This document shows, in pieces, positions 39,549 through 47,367 of a stretch of DNA of 64,000 bases. The notes under the pieces were generated by a model, which saw only the letters and a list, made by a program, of their open reading frames with translations, was not told the origin of the DNA and searched no databases. The position numbers were made by a program, and so were the translations under genes. Every line of letters begins with the position of its first letter. Position 1 is the first letter of the stretch. Source of the stretch: Chitinibacter fontanus (GTDB lineage Bacteria > Pseudomonadota > Gammaproteobacteria > Burkholderiales > Chitinibacteraceae). Location of the stretch: positions 3,003,665-3,067,664 of the forward strand of contig NZ_CP058952.1 of NCBI RefSeq assembly GCF_013423785.1, read 5' to 3'.

Positions 39549-40841
39549 ATGTTGCGCTATGAACTTTATAAGCCGAGTGGTGTTGAGTGGCTGGGGGAGA
39601 TTCCAAGCCATTGGGAAGTGGTACGGGCAAAAAGGATTTTTTGCGAAGTGTCTGAGAAGGGGCACCCCAATGCAGAACTTCTTTCAGTAACTCAAGATAA
39701 AGGCGTAATTCCACGCGATCAACTCGACCAGCGGGTTGTTATGCCTTTGGGGCAACTACAGACGTTCAAATTAGTACGCACTGATGATTTTGTTATTAGC
39801 TTGCGCTCTTTCCAAGGAGGCATTGAATATTCAGCCTATACAGGGCTTGTCAGTCCTGCATATACCGTATTACGCAAGCAACGTGATATTCATTCTGGAT
39901 ATTTAAAATATTTACTAAAAAGTACGGGATTTATCTCTGAGTTAAATACATCAGTCAAAGGTATTCGTCAGGGCAAAAACATTGATTTTGGTGAAATGTC
40001 ATATTCATATTTGCCAATTCCGGCTGAAGATGAGCAAGAATTGATTGCTAACTTCCTCGACCAAAAAACCGCTGAAATCGACACGGCTATTGCCAAAAAA
40101 CAGCGCTTGATTGAATTGCTGCAAGAGCAAAAAAACATCCTCATCAACCAAGCCGTCACCCGTAGCCTCAACCCCGACGTGCCGATGCGCGACAGTGGCG
40201 TGGAATGGATTGGTCAAATTCCAGCGCACTGGCAAACCGCACCACTCAAACATGTCTCTACAGTACAAAGTGGTGTGACTTTGGGCAAGAGCTATGCTCA
40301 AGTGAATAGCATTAAATCTTATCCTTACCTGCGAGTTGCCAATGTACAGGATGGCTTTTTGGATTTGTCAGATATTGCCGAAATTAAATTGCCAATTAGG
40401 CATGCAAAGAATTACTTTCTAAAAAAAGCAGACATTCTTGTAACTGAAGGTGGCGATATCGATAAACTTGGTAGAGGTGCTTGCTGGTATGGCGAAATCG
40501 ATGAGTGTTTGCACCAAAATCACGTGTTTGCAATTCGAATAGTACGAGCTGTTCTCCCCGAGTTTGTTAGTCTTATTACGGGCGTTGAATATGCGCGGCG
40601 CTATTTTACAACCACAGCAAACAAGACCACTAATCTCGCATCAACTAATAAAACGAAACTAGGTAATTTACCTCTGCTTGTTCCACCTTTTGATGAACAG
40701 GAATCGATTTTGAGTCACTGCGAGGGCATTAATGCGCAATTCAAGAATTTAATTGGTGGCGTGAGCAATGAAATCGAGTCGTTGAAGGAAATGAAAAGCA
40801 CACTGATTGCGTCAGTAGTCACAGGTAAGCTCAAGGTGTAA
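39549..40841 (+). CDS. hsdS: Type I specificity subunit HsdS
   Basis: Determines the recognition sequence of the modification and restriction complexes. The 430-residue protein has two target recognition domains in tandem, each opening with the same signature (KPSGVEWLGEIPSHWEVVRAK and RDSGVEWIGQIPAHWQTAPLK), and conserved coiled-coil spacers (AEIDTAIAKKQRLIELLQEQ and the C-terminal helix). Two TRDs imply a bipartite target. The start at 39549 has ATGGAG upstream; earlier in-frame starts add unrelated residues. Confidence 0.93.
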   Translation: MLRYELYKPSGVEWLGEIPSHWEVVRAKRIFCEVSEKGHPNAELLSVTQDKGVIPRDQLDQRVVMPLGQLQTFKLVRTDDFVISLRSFQGGIEYSAYTGLVSPAYTVLRKQRDIHSGYLKYLLKSTGFISELNTSVKGIRQGKNIDFGEMSYSYLPIPAEDEQELIANFLDQKTAEIDTAIAKKQRLIELLQEQKNILINQAVTRSLNPDVPMRDSGVEWIGQIPAHWQTAPLKHVSTVQSGVTLGKSYAQVNSIKSYPYLRVANVQDGFLDLSDIAEIKLPIRHAKNYFLKKADILVTEGGDIDKLGRGACWYGEIDECLHQNHVFAIRIVRAVLPEFVSLITGVEYARRYFTTTANKTTNLASTNKTKLGNLPLLVPPFDEQESILSHCEGINAQFKNLIGGVSNEIESLKEMKSTLIASVVTGKLKV

Positions 40842-40845
40842 TTGC

Positions 40846-41286
40846 ATGCACTTAGAACACAATATGACGGATTCTTCCTCCATTATGCGGATTAGTGAAT
40901 CCGCCATCCACCATTTACGCGCCAACATGGGCGTTGAAGTCATTGGCATTTACGCCTTCGGCAGCCGTGTTCAAGGCACTGCTAACGCCGACAGTGATTT
41001 GGATTTGGCAGTGCTGGTCGCGGGTTTCGCTGATCCATTGCTGTTGTGGCGCTTGGCGGGGGAATTGGCCGAGCTGGTCGGCTGTGCCGTGGATTTGCTC
41101 GATTTGCGCTCTGCAAGTACGGTGATGCAATACCAAGTACTGACTACAGGGCGGCGCTTGTGGGGCGTTGAGCCAGCGGCAGGTTTGTTTGAGTGTTATG
41201 TACTGAGCGAAAAAACCGCGCTAGATGCCGCTCGCAGCGGCGTGCTGGCCGATATTAGTCAAAACGGGAGCGTGTATGGCCGATGA
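40846..41286 (+). CDS. mntA: MntA-type minimal nucleotidyltransferase antitoxin
   Basis: A 146-residue nucleotidyltransferase with G39-S40 and D51-x-D53 (GSx10DxD) in FGSRVQGTANADSDLDLAV. In the MntA-HepT type VII toxin-antitoxin family this enzyme AMPylates the HEPN toxin and so silences it. The gene starts four bases after hsdS and overlaps the HepT gene by 11 bases. An alternative start is ATG at 40864. The third catalytic Asp is likely in VDLLDLRS. Confidence 0.9.
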   Translation: MHLEHNMTDSSSIMRISESAIHHLRANMGVEVIGIYAFGSRVQGTANADSDLDLAVLVAGFADPLLLWRLAGELAELVGCAVDLLDLRSASTVMQYQVLTTGRRLWGVEPAAGLFECYVLSEKTALDAARSGVLADISQNGSVYGR

Positions 41287-41695
41287 TGTGCTGATTAACA
41301 AGGCGGCAACGATTGAGCGCTGCGTGGCAAGAGCGCGTGAGGAATACGCCGCCGCCAGTGATTTTGCGACTGATTTTACCCGCCAAGATGCGGCGATATT
41401 GAATATTCAACGCGCCTGCGAAGCCGCACTGGATATGGGGCACCACCTGATACGTCGCGAGCGCCTCGGTGTACCGCAAAGCGCCCGCGATGTGTTCACG
41501 CTGCTGGCGCAGGCCGATTGGATCGCCAAGCCCTTGGCCGACGCACTCAAGCACATGGTCGGCTTTCGCAACATCGCCGTGCACGAATACCAAAGCCTGC
41601 TGCTACCCATTACAGTGAGCGTGATTACCGAGCATTTGGATGAATTTCTCGATTACAGCGCGGCGATTTTAAAGCGCGATGGCACTCGGCCTTAA
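41276..41695 (+). CDS. hepT: HepT-type HEPN ribonuclease toxin
   Basis: A 139-residue HEPN (DUF86) protein. Motif R98-N-x3-H103-x-Y105 (RNIAVHEY) matches the Rx4HxY signature: Arg and His make the RNase site and the Tyr is the residue AMPylated by MntA. The pair therefore looks complete and functional. It overlaps mntA. Its insertion between hsdS and the rest of the restriction locus suggests it stabilises the locus or kills the cell when the locus fails; that is inference. Confidence 0.9.
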   Translation: MADDVLINKAATIERCVARAREEYAAASDFATDFTRQDAAILNIQRACEAALDMGHHLIRRERLGVPQSARDVFTLLAQADWIAKPLADALKHMVGFRNIAVHEYQSLLLPITVSVITEHLDEFLDYSAAILKRDGTRP

Positions 41696-41928
41696 GTCAA
41701 AGTAGTGCTATCGCACAACTGATGAATTTTCTTTTGGCTGCTTACAAATTCTGATGGTGGAAAGACAGTATTCGAGGTAAATTACTGGTTTAAGCTCCGT
41801 ATGGTATTGCTAGTGTTCTCTAAATATTTGTAGAGATGGTGTTTTTTGTTCTCAATAAAGATCAGCTTAAAAATAACCGCAAGACCTACCTATCAAACCA
41901 AAGAATAGTAAAGTTAACTAAGGCGTAT

Positions 41929-43152
41929 ATGATTTCGTTTGAGCATGGACGACAGCAATGGCCAGTTGGTCATGGTTTTTTTCATTCGGCGAGCATTAAT
42001 TTAGAAGGTGTGCTTTACCACTATGTTTATGACTGTGGTGCAAAAGGCCCGTTAACGACCGCATCAGTACTAATTGAAGATAAAATCGAACAATATCTTG
42101 AAACTAGGTATTCGTCAGATAAGGCGTTAGTCAAAGGTCAGATACCAGTCATCGATCTGCTGGTTATTTCACATTTTCATGCTGATCATGTTAATGGAAT
42201 TCCTAAACTCTTAGAAAAATTTCATGTTAGAAAAGTTGTCCTTCCGTTTCTTGAGGAGGACTTTAAACTTTTGATGCTTATTCAATTGGCAGAAGAAGAT
42301 TTCGACACTAAGGTACAGTTCTCTGATTTAATTCAAGATCCGCAAAAATGGTTTACTAGCCGGGGGGCAGATACTGAGGTCGTATTTATTCGTACTGATG
42401 AATCTACTACTGATATAAATTTACCGCCTTCTGAGAGTGGTATTGTTATTTATGATAGCCACAATAAAGTCTCGGGTATCTATGCATCATCTAAGCTAGC
42501 TTGGGAATTTAAATTCTACGTTCAAAAAGATGCTGTAATTGCGGGAAATTTTGTAAATAAATTGATTGCTGATTTAAAACTGTCGGATAAATCGGATTTG
42601 CTAGATTATTTAAATAAGATTGACGGATCTAGCTGGGGGTTATTGCAGAAATTTTATAGAGATGAGTTCAAAAAAAATCCTAACTCAATTTCGCTATGCA
42701 TGTATTCTGCCCCTGTGAATGAATATTGGATCCGTAGACTTACATTTTTTGAATCTGGATTTTTTAATCTGAAGAGCTGCTGGAGATGTTTTGATCTTCA
42801 GCATAACCGAATTGGATGGCTCGGTACTGGTGATGCCGAGTTAAAAAATGAGCCTAAAAGCAAGAAGTTTGACGATTTCAAAAAACACTATGGCACCCTT
42901 TTGGATAATGTAGATACATTGACTATTCCACATCATGGATCAATTGAAAATTTCGAAGACGATTTGGGAAGAATTGGATATATTCATGTCATTACTGCGC
43001 CAGCAGTTGATCCTAAAAAAGCAAGTAAAATTAAACATCCTGCGACATCAGTTCTGATGAGTTTGATATCAAAAAGCTCTCATATTTCGATTGTAACGTC
43101 AGAGTCACACACAGCTTTGTTGCAACATATCTCAGGTGAGCTGGAGCTTTAA
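41929..43152 (+). CDS. MBL-fold hydrolase coupled to hsdR
   Basis: A 407-residue metallo-beta-lactamase-fold protein. The metal motif is intact: H82-x-H84-x-D86-H87 in SHFHADHVNG, GWLGTGDAEL supplies the later Asp region, and LTIPHHGS matches the ComEC/Rec2-type MBL group. No membrane segments, so it is a stand-alone soluble MBL protein, possibly a nuclease or phosphodiesterase. The coding sequence is much more AT-rich than the hsd genes around it, pointing to separate acquisition. Its stop is three bases before the hsdR ATG, and the hsdR ribosome site lies inside its end, so HsdR production is coupled to it. I chose ATG 41929 (AAGG upstream); the frame opens at 41836. Confidence 0.8.
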   Translation: MISFEHGRQQWPVGHGFFHSASINLEGVLYHYVYDCGAKGPLTTASVLIEDKIEQYLETRYSSDKALVKGQIPVIDLLVISHFHADHVNGIPKLLEKFHVRKVVLPFLEEDFKLLMLIQLAEEDFDTKVQFSDLIQDPQKWFTSRGADTEVVFIRTDESTTDINLPPSESGIVIYDSHNKVSGIYASSKLAWEFKFYVQKDAVIAGNFVNKLIADLKLSDKSDLLDYLNKIDGSSWGLLQKFYRDEFKKNPNSISLCMYSAPVNEYWIRRLTFFESGFFNLKSCWRCFDLQHNRIGWLGTGDAELKNEPKSKKFDDFKKHYGTLLDNVDTLTIPHHGSIENFEDDLGRIGYIHVITAPAVDPKKASKIKHPATSVLMSLISKSSHISIVTSESHTALLQHISGELEL

Positions 43153-43155
43153 TTT

Positions 43156-46100
43156 ATGGTCAGCCAAACCAACGAAGCCGCACTTGAAAGTCATCTGGAA
43201 AATGCCTTAGCCAAAGACGGCTGGCGTATTGGTCAAGCAGCCGATTTTAATCGTGAGTTTGCGATTGATGATGCGCTATTTTGGGCGTTTCTTGAGTCCA
43301 CGCAGCCGCAGGAGCTGGCTAAATTAAAAGATCGCCCAAACTGGCAGCGCTTGGTGCTGGAGCGGCTGAATAAGAAAATCCGCAAAGACAGCGTACTGGC
43401 CGTGTTGAAAAAAGGGCTGGATATTGATGATGCCCACCTCACGTTGCTGTACCGCTTGCCCTACAACGAGCTGAACCCCGAAGTGGTGAGCAACTTTGCC
43501 GCGAATATCTTTAGTGTGACGCGGCAAGTGCATTACAGCGAAACCGATACCTTTAAATCGGTAGACATGGTGCTGTTTATCAATGGTTTGGCGCTTGCCA
43601 CCTTGGAGCTGAAAAATCCGTGGACGGGGCAAAATGTCCACCATGCGATTAAGCAATACCGTACTGATCGTGATCCGAAAGAGCCTTTGTTTGAGTTTGG
43701 CCGCTGCTTGGTGCATTTCGCGCTAGACCCTGATGAGGCGTATATGTGCGCCCATTTGGCTGGCAATGACAGCAACTTTTTGCCATTCAATAAAGGGCAT
43801 AACTTTGGCAAGGGTAATCCACCCAATTTGGGTGCAACGCCAGTCGCTAAAGGCATTGTTGCGGAGCCTCGTGCTAGTTATGACGTGCTGCCTGCGAATA
43901 CAGGTAGCTATAAAACGGCCTATGTGTGGCAAGAAATCCTACAGCGGCATTCCATCACCAATATCATCGAGCAGTTTGCCAAGCACACAGTTGAGAAAGA
44001 CAAAAAAACGGGCAAAGAGCGTAAAGCGCTATTTTTCCCGCGCTATCACCAGCTTGATGTGGTACGCCGTCTATTGAATGATTGCAAAACACGCGGGGTT
44101 GGTCAGACCTACTTGATTCAGCATTCTGCTGGCTCGGGCAAATCGAATTCTATTACTTGGCTGGCGTATCAGCTTGTTGAGCTGTATGACATTCACGGCG
44201 TGGAAAACCTGTTTGATTCGGTGGTAGTGGTTACAGATCGGCGCGTGCTCGATTCGCAGCTTAAAGACAATATCAAGCTGTTCTCTGAAACCAAGAACAT
44301 TGTGGCGCACTGCGAAAGCGCGGCTGAACTCAAGTCACACTTGGAGCTGGGCAAGAAAATCATCATCACCACTGTGCAAAAATTCCCCTTCATCGTGGAT
44401 GGCATTGATGACCTGACCGAGCGCAACTTTGCCGTGATCATCGACGAAGCCCATTCTTCGCAATCGGGCAGTGCTTCTGACAAGCTGAATATGACGTTGG
44501 GCGCGGACGATGAGGAAGTGCCTGAAGACCTGCAAGACAAAATTCTGGCCGCAATGAAAGGCCGCAAGATGAGTAGCAATGCCAGCTACTTTGCCTTTAC
44601 TGCTACCCCAAAGCCAGCGACCTTGGAAAAATTCGGTCGGCAAGCGGCTGATGGCAAGTTTTACCCATTCCATTTGTATTCGATGAAGCAGGCGATTGAG
44701 GAGAAATTTATCCTCGATGTGCTCGAAAAGTACACCACCTATAAAAGCTATTACGAGCTGCAAAAATCGGTAGAAGATAACCCGCTGTTTGATACCGCCA
44801 AAGCACAGAAGAAACTGAAAGCCTTTGTTGAAGCCAGCCCTGAGAGCATTACAGTGAAAGCCCAGATCATGGCCGATCACTTTATGAGCAAGGTTTGGCA
44901 GGCTAAAAAGCTTAAAGGCAAGGCCAAGGCAATGGTGGTGACGCGCAATATCGAGTGTGCGATCCGCTATTTCTTTGCCATCCGTGCCGAGCTGCAAGCG
45001 CAAAACGCACCATTTAAAGCGCTGGTGGCTTTCTCTGGAGAAAAAGAAGTCGATGGCATCAAATACACCGAAGATTCGCTGAACGGCATTGCGGCACGCG
45101 ATTTGCCTGAAGAGTTTGAAAAAGACGACTACAAAATTCTGGTGGTCGCCAACAAGTATCTGACTGGTTTCGACGAACCCAAGCTGCATACCATGTACGT
45201 GGATAAGAAGCTGCAAAGTGTGTTGGCAGTGCAGGCTTTGTCACGCTTGAACCGATGCAATTGGAAGCTAGGCAAGACTGATACATTTGTGCTCGATTTT
45301 TATAACTCGGTCGATGAAATCAAAAAGGCTTTTGACCCGTTCTACACCTCAACCACGCTCAGTGAGCCGACAGATGTGAACGTACTGCATGATTTGAAAG
45401 ATGCGCTCGATGATGTCGGTATTTATGACTGGGCAGAGGTCGAAAACTTCAATGAAAAGTTTTTCGCCAGCGCGGAAGCAGAAGAGCTACACCCGATCAT
45501 TGATGCGGTCGTCGAACGTTTTGATACGGATTTGGATGATGAGCAGCGCATCGACTTCAAGATCAAAGCCAAGCAATTTGTGAAAATCTACGCGCAAGTC
45601 GCCGCAATCATCCCGTTCAACAATGTGAAATGGGAGATGCTGCATTGGTTCTTGAAATTCCTGATACCGAAGCTGAAAGTCAAAGACCCATCGCAAGATG
45701 CGCTCGATGAATTGCTCAACAGCATCGACTTGAGTACCTACGGGCTGGAACGCTCGAAACTAGATGCCAAAATTGGCCTAGACGACACTGAGGCCGAGTT
45801 AGACCCGCAGAACCCGAATTTGCGTGGTGTGCATACTGAAGGCGAGCAAAAAGACCCGTTGGATGTGATTATCAAAGCCTTCAACGAGCGCCATTTCGCA
45901 GGCTGGGAAGCGACACCCGAAGAGCAGCGCGTAAAGTTCATCAACATCGCCAAGCATGTTATTGGCCACGCCGATTACAAAGCTCAAGTTGAAGACAACC
46001 CCGACAACCAAAACCGCCAGCTTGCGCTGGAAAAGTTAATTCAACATGCAATCAGCATTGAGCGACGCAGAGAACTTGATCTGTACAAACGCTACGCCTC

Positions 46101-46194
46101 AGACCCTGATTTTAAGCGAGCGTTTGATGCGAGTATTTTTAGAATGCTTTCGTCAAAAGACATTGGCTCTCAACTGGGACGGGGCGCAAAGTGA
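43156..46194 (+). CDS. hsdR: Type I restriction endonuclease/translocase subunit HsdR
   Basis: The motor and nuclease of the type I complex, 1012 residues. The N-terminal PD-(D/E)XK nuclease has D137 and E151-L-K153 (VDMVLFINGLALATLELKN). The SF2 helicase part has Walker A in HSAGSGKSNSITWLAY, DEAH box in VIIDEAHSSQSG and TAT in FAFTATPKP, then ANKYLTGFDEP and QALSRLNR in the second RecA domain. All expected motifs are intact, so restriction should be active. It closes the hsdM...hsdR locus and is separated from hsdS by the toxin-antitoxin pair and the MBL gene. Confidence 0.95.
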   Translation: MVSQTNEAALESHLENALAKDGWRIGQAADFNREFAIDDALFWAFLESTQPQELAKLKDRPNWQRLVLERLNKKIRKDSVLAVLKKGLDIDDAHLTLLYRLPYNELNPEVVSNFAANIFSVTRQVHYSETDTFKSVDMVLFINGLALATLELKNPWTGQNVHHAIKQYRTDRDPKEPLFEFGRCLVHFALDPDEAYMCAHLAGNDSNFLPFNKGHNFGKGNPPNLGATPVAKGIVAEPRASYDVLPANTGSYKTAYVWQEILQRHSITNIIEQFAKHTVEKDKKTGKERKALFFPRYHQLDVVRRLLNDCKTRGVGQTYLIQHSAGSGKSNSITWLAYQLVELYDIHGVENLFDSVVVVTDRRVLDSQLKDNIKLFSETKNIVAHCESAAELKSHLELGKKIIITTVQKFPFIVDGIDDLTERNFAVIIDEAHSSQSGSASDKLNMTLGADDEEVPEDLQDKILAAMKGRKMSSNASYFAFTATPKPATLEKFGRQAADGKFYPFHLYSMKQAIEEKFILDVLEKYTTYKSYYELQKSVEDNPLFDTAKAQKKLKAFVEASPESITVKAQIMADHFMSKVWQAKKLKGKAKAMVVTRNIECAIRYFFAIRAELQAQNAPFKALVAFSGEKEVDGIKYTEDSLNGIAARDLPEEFEKDDYKILVVANKYLTGFDEPKLHTMYVDKKLQSVLAVQALSRLNRCNWKLGKTDTFVLDFYNSVDEIKKAFDPFYTSTTLSEPTDVNVLHDLKDALDDVGIYDWAEVENFNEKFFASAEAEELHPIIDAVVERFDTDLDDEQRIDFKIKAKQFVKIYAQVAAIIPFNNVKWEMLHWFLKFLIPKLKVKDPSQDALDELLNSIDLSTYGLERSKLDAKIGLDDTEAELDPQNPNLRGVHTEGEQKDPLDVIIKAFNERHFAGWEATPEEQRVKFINIAKHVIGHADYKAQVEDNPDNQNRQLALEKLIQHAISIERRRELDLYKRYASDPDFKRAFDASIFRMLSSKDIGSQLGRGAK

Positions 46195-46233
46195 TATTCA
46201 TTCGTCTTTGTAATGTTTTTCTGCGGGGATTAA

Positions 46234-47316
46234 ATGGCATTTCTCGACACACTGAATGACTCGCTTACCAAAGAGCGAGGAGGAAGACATGGCGGTAAAG
46301 GCCATGAATTTCAGCGCTATTGGGCGTTGTGTCACCTCCTTCAAATTGATCTTCAGCATGATGATTACTTGATCCTTTTGGAGTTTATCGAGGATGTTGC
46401 CGTTTTAAATAGTGAGGTTACTCCTGATCAGATGACGCTTTTCCAGCTAAAGAAAAAGGAAGGAAGCGCTACAAAATGGACAAAAACCACCTTGGCGAAG
46501 CCGCCCAAAGACGGTAAATCGATACTTGCAAAGCTCCATGAATCCAAATCGATTGCGAAAGACGAAACTGCTGCTATTTCTTTTGTAAGTAATGCACCTG
46601 TAGAACTAAAGCTTGAAACTGGCGATGATTCAACCGCGTTTTCTGAGCTTTCTGCTAGCCAAATTGACCCTAAGCTGCTTGCCGAGCTAAAAACTTCGGT
46701 TGCGGCTGAGATAGGGTGTGATGTTGGAGAGGTTGATTTTGCTAATTTGAAATTCATTCGAAGTCCATTGGCGATGGATGACCTAGAAAGCCATACCATG
46801 GGCAGAGTTGCAACTTATCTTGCAGATAAATTTCCAGACCACTCCCCCCGTGCAGATATACTTTGCAAAGCCGTTTATTCCGAACTCAAAGTTAAGGCTA
46901 CATCTACAGAAGAAGCGGCATCTTTTGCAGACCTAAAAAGAATTAGAGGCATATCAAAGACTCAGTTTTCAGCCATGGTTGCACTCACGTTATCTCGCAA
47001 GTCCGATAGCGATGTAATTGATGGTTTTTTAGCTGGCCTCACTCAGGAAAATGTCCCGTACGTGCAAAGGGAATTAATCAGGCGAGCAGCACGTCAGTTT
47101 ATTGTAGAGAAAGCAGGCAGGGGAAATGCCCTGCTATCTTTGCTACAAAATAATGTTGAAAAGCTTCTTCAGCAATTGCCAGATAATTTAGTCACATCTT
47201 GGGATGTCGCCAATTGGCTTGTTGATCAAATTTCGACTCAAAATACGGCTACTGATTTCTCGATCCTTGACCGTAATTACATGATTGCCGCAACCCTCTA
47301 TTGGATGAGTCAATGA
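46234..47316 (+). CDS. DUF4297/Cap4-like dsDNA endonuclease, probable effector
   Basis: A 360-residue protein. The N-terminus (GGRHGGKGHEFQRYWALCHLLQ, then LEFIEDVAVLNS and MTLFQLKKKEG) has the layout of the DUF4297/Cap4 nuclease, a PD-(D/E)XK variant with D54 and Q71-x-K73. The C-terminal half is helical and unrecognised; it lacks the SAVED sensor of CBASS Cap4. It lies 52 bases before a Rad50-like ATPase gene on the same strand, the pairing seen in Lamassu and ABC-3C type defence systems, where the ATPase senses foreign DNA and releases the nuclease. No third component is seen. It starts about 40 bases after hsdR. Confidence 0.7.
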   Translation: MAFLDTLNDSLTKERGGRHGGKGHEFQRYWALCHLLQIDLQHDDYLILLEFIEDVAVLNSEVTPDQMTLFQLKKKEGSATKWTKTTLAKPPKDGKSILAKLHESKSIAKDETAAISFVSNAPVELKLETGDDSTAFSELSASQIDPKLLAELKTSVAAEIGCDVGEVDFANLKFIRSPLAMDDLESHTMGRVATYLADKFPDHSPRADILCKAVYSELKVKATSTEEAASFADLKRIRGISKTQFSAMVALTLSRKSDSDVIDGFLAGLTQENVPYVQRELIRRAARQFIVEKAGRGNALLSLLQNNVEKLLQQLPDNLVTSWDVANWLVDQISTQNTATDFSILDRNYMIAATLYWMSQ

Positions 47317-47367
47317 AAAATTTGGCCAATACGATTCAACTGGTAAGAAATTTAAGGAAAGGGAAAC

